A stretch of 13,677 nucleotides of DNA from an uncultured Hyphomicrobiales bacterium (GTDB lineage: Bacteria; Pseudomonadota; Alphaproteobacteria; Rhizobiales; Rhizobiaceae), in assembly GCA_943908365.1 (NCBI GenBank), contig CALTTH010000114.1, forward strand, positions 1-13,677, written 5' to 3'. This document shows, piece after piece, positions 13,620 to 13,677 of the stretch. The notes below the pieces were generated by a model. It did no database searches. It was given only the letters and a program-made list of their open reading frames with translations, and was not told the origin of the DNA. The position numbers and the translations under genes are program-made. The first letter of the stretch is position 1. Every line of letters begins with the position of its first letter.

Positions 13620-13652
13620 CAAACAAAAACGGCCGGGGGCGGCCCGACCGTT
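13620..13652 (-). terminator. Minus-strand intrinsic terminator for a gene beyond the right edge
   Basis: On the minus strand AACGGTCGGG (13652-13643) pairs with CCCGGCCGTT (13637-13628) with one mismatch, and a run TTTTTGTTT follows. On the plus strand the stem is followed only by CTT. It therefore ends a minus-strand transcript entering from the right. A 13-bp palindrome, CAGTCC-A-GGACTG, lies at 13657-13669. Confidence 0.7.
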
Positions 13653-13677
13653 CTTGCAGTCCAGGACTGTTAAGTCC

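Noticed and set aside
13417..13626. Minus-strand frame of 69 codons through the palindromic element
   Set aside because: Most of it is the repeat itself read as protein. From memory, similar spurious proteins are annotated wherever this kind of repeat occurs. The last 11 codons outside the repeat are too short to call a gene remnant.

Overview
The window looks like ordinary chromosome from an alphaproteobacterium of the Rhizobiaceae, most likely Agrobacterium or Rhizobium. The pointers are protein sequences typical of that family (endonuclease III, DUF2244, the EI24-type membrane protein, and a helix-turn-helix/alkyltransferase fusion), moderate-to-high GC with GC-rich third codon positions, and a palindromic intergenic element at the right end of a type I associate with rhizobia. 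No replicon boundary, phage, insertion sequence or CRISPR array is visible.

Layout, left to right. (1) 1-94: the 3' half of initiator tRNA-fMet with its terminator. (2) 309-1724, minus strand: a Blc-type lipocalin lipoprotein, then a rhizobial exported or membrane-anchored protein of unknown function (perhaps DUF6030). A possible 57-residue ORF overlaps the stop of the latter by ATGA. (3) 1971-3822: an RpiR-type regulator divergent from a CysZ/EI24-like membrane protein, with a dyad between them. (4) 3796-6036: a DNA-repair neighbourhood, with endonuclease III (nth) divergent from a DUF2244 membrane protein, followed by an AraC-HTH/O6-alkylguanine transferase fusion. (5) 6046-6639: a type II toxin-antitoxin pair (ribbon-helix-helix antitoxin, RelE/ParE toxin) with a palindrome on its promoter. 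(6) 6647-8716, minus strand: a periplasmic protein with a TolA/TonB C-terminal-like domain, then a SorC-type sugar regulator. (7) 8823-10015: transaldolase (tal) with a promoter and two tandem terminators. (8) 10016-10469: a gene-poor spacer with a 19-bp tandem duplication. (9) 10470-11636: a six-helix membrane diguanylate cyclase with intact GGEEF and inhibitory site. (10) 11797-13406: an IclR-type regulator divergent from a DHRS6-like short-chain dehydrogenase. (11) 13474-13677: a nested palindromic repeat and a minus-strand terminator for a gene beyond the window.

Functionally these are small independent units. Three regulators (RpiR, SorC, IclR) are of types that usually control sugar or organic-acid catabolism. 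The clearest regulator-target pair is IclR with the dehydrogenase. nth and the alkyltransferase both act on damaged bases. I saw no wholly unprecedented multi-gene system. The items most worth a second look are the right-end mosaic palindrome, the ATGA-coupled small ORF, the toxin-antitoxin module with its operator-like palindrome, and the DHRS6-like dehydrogenase.
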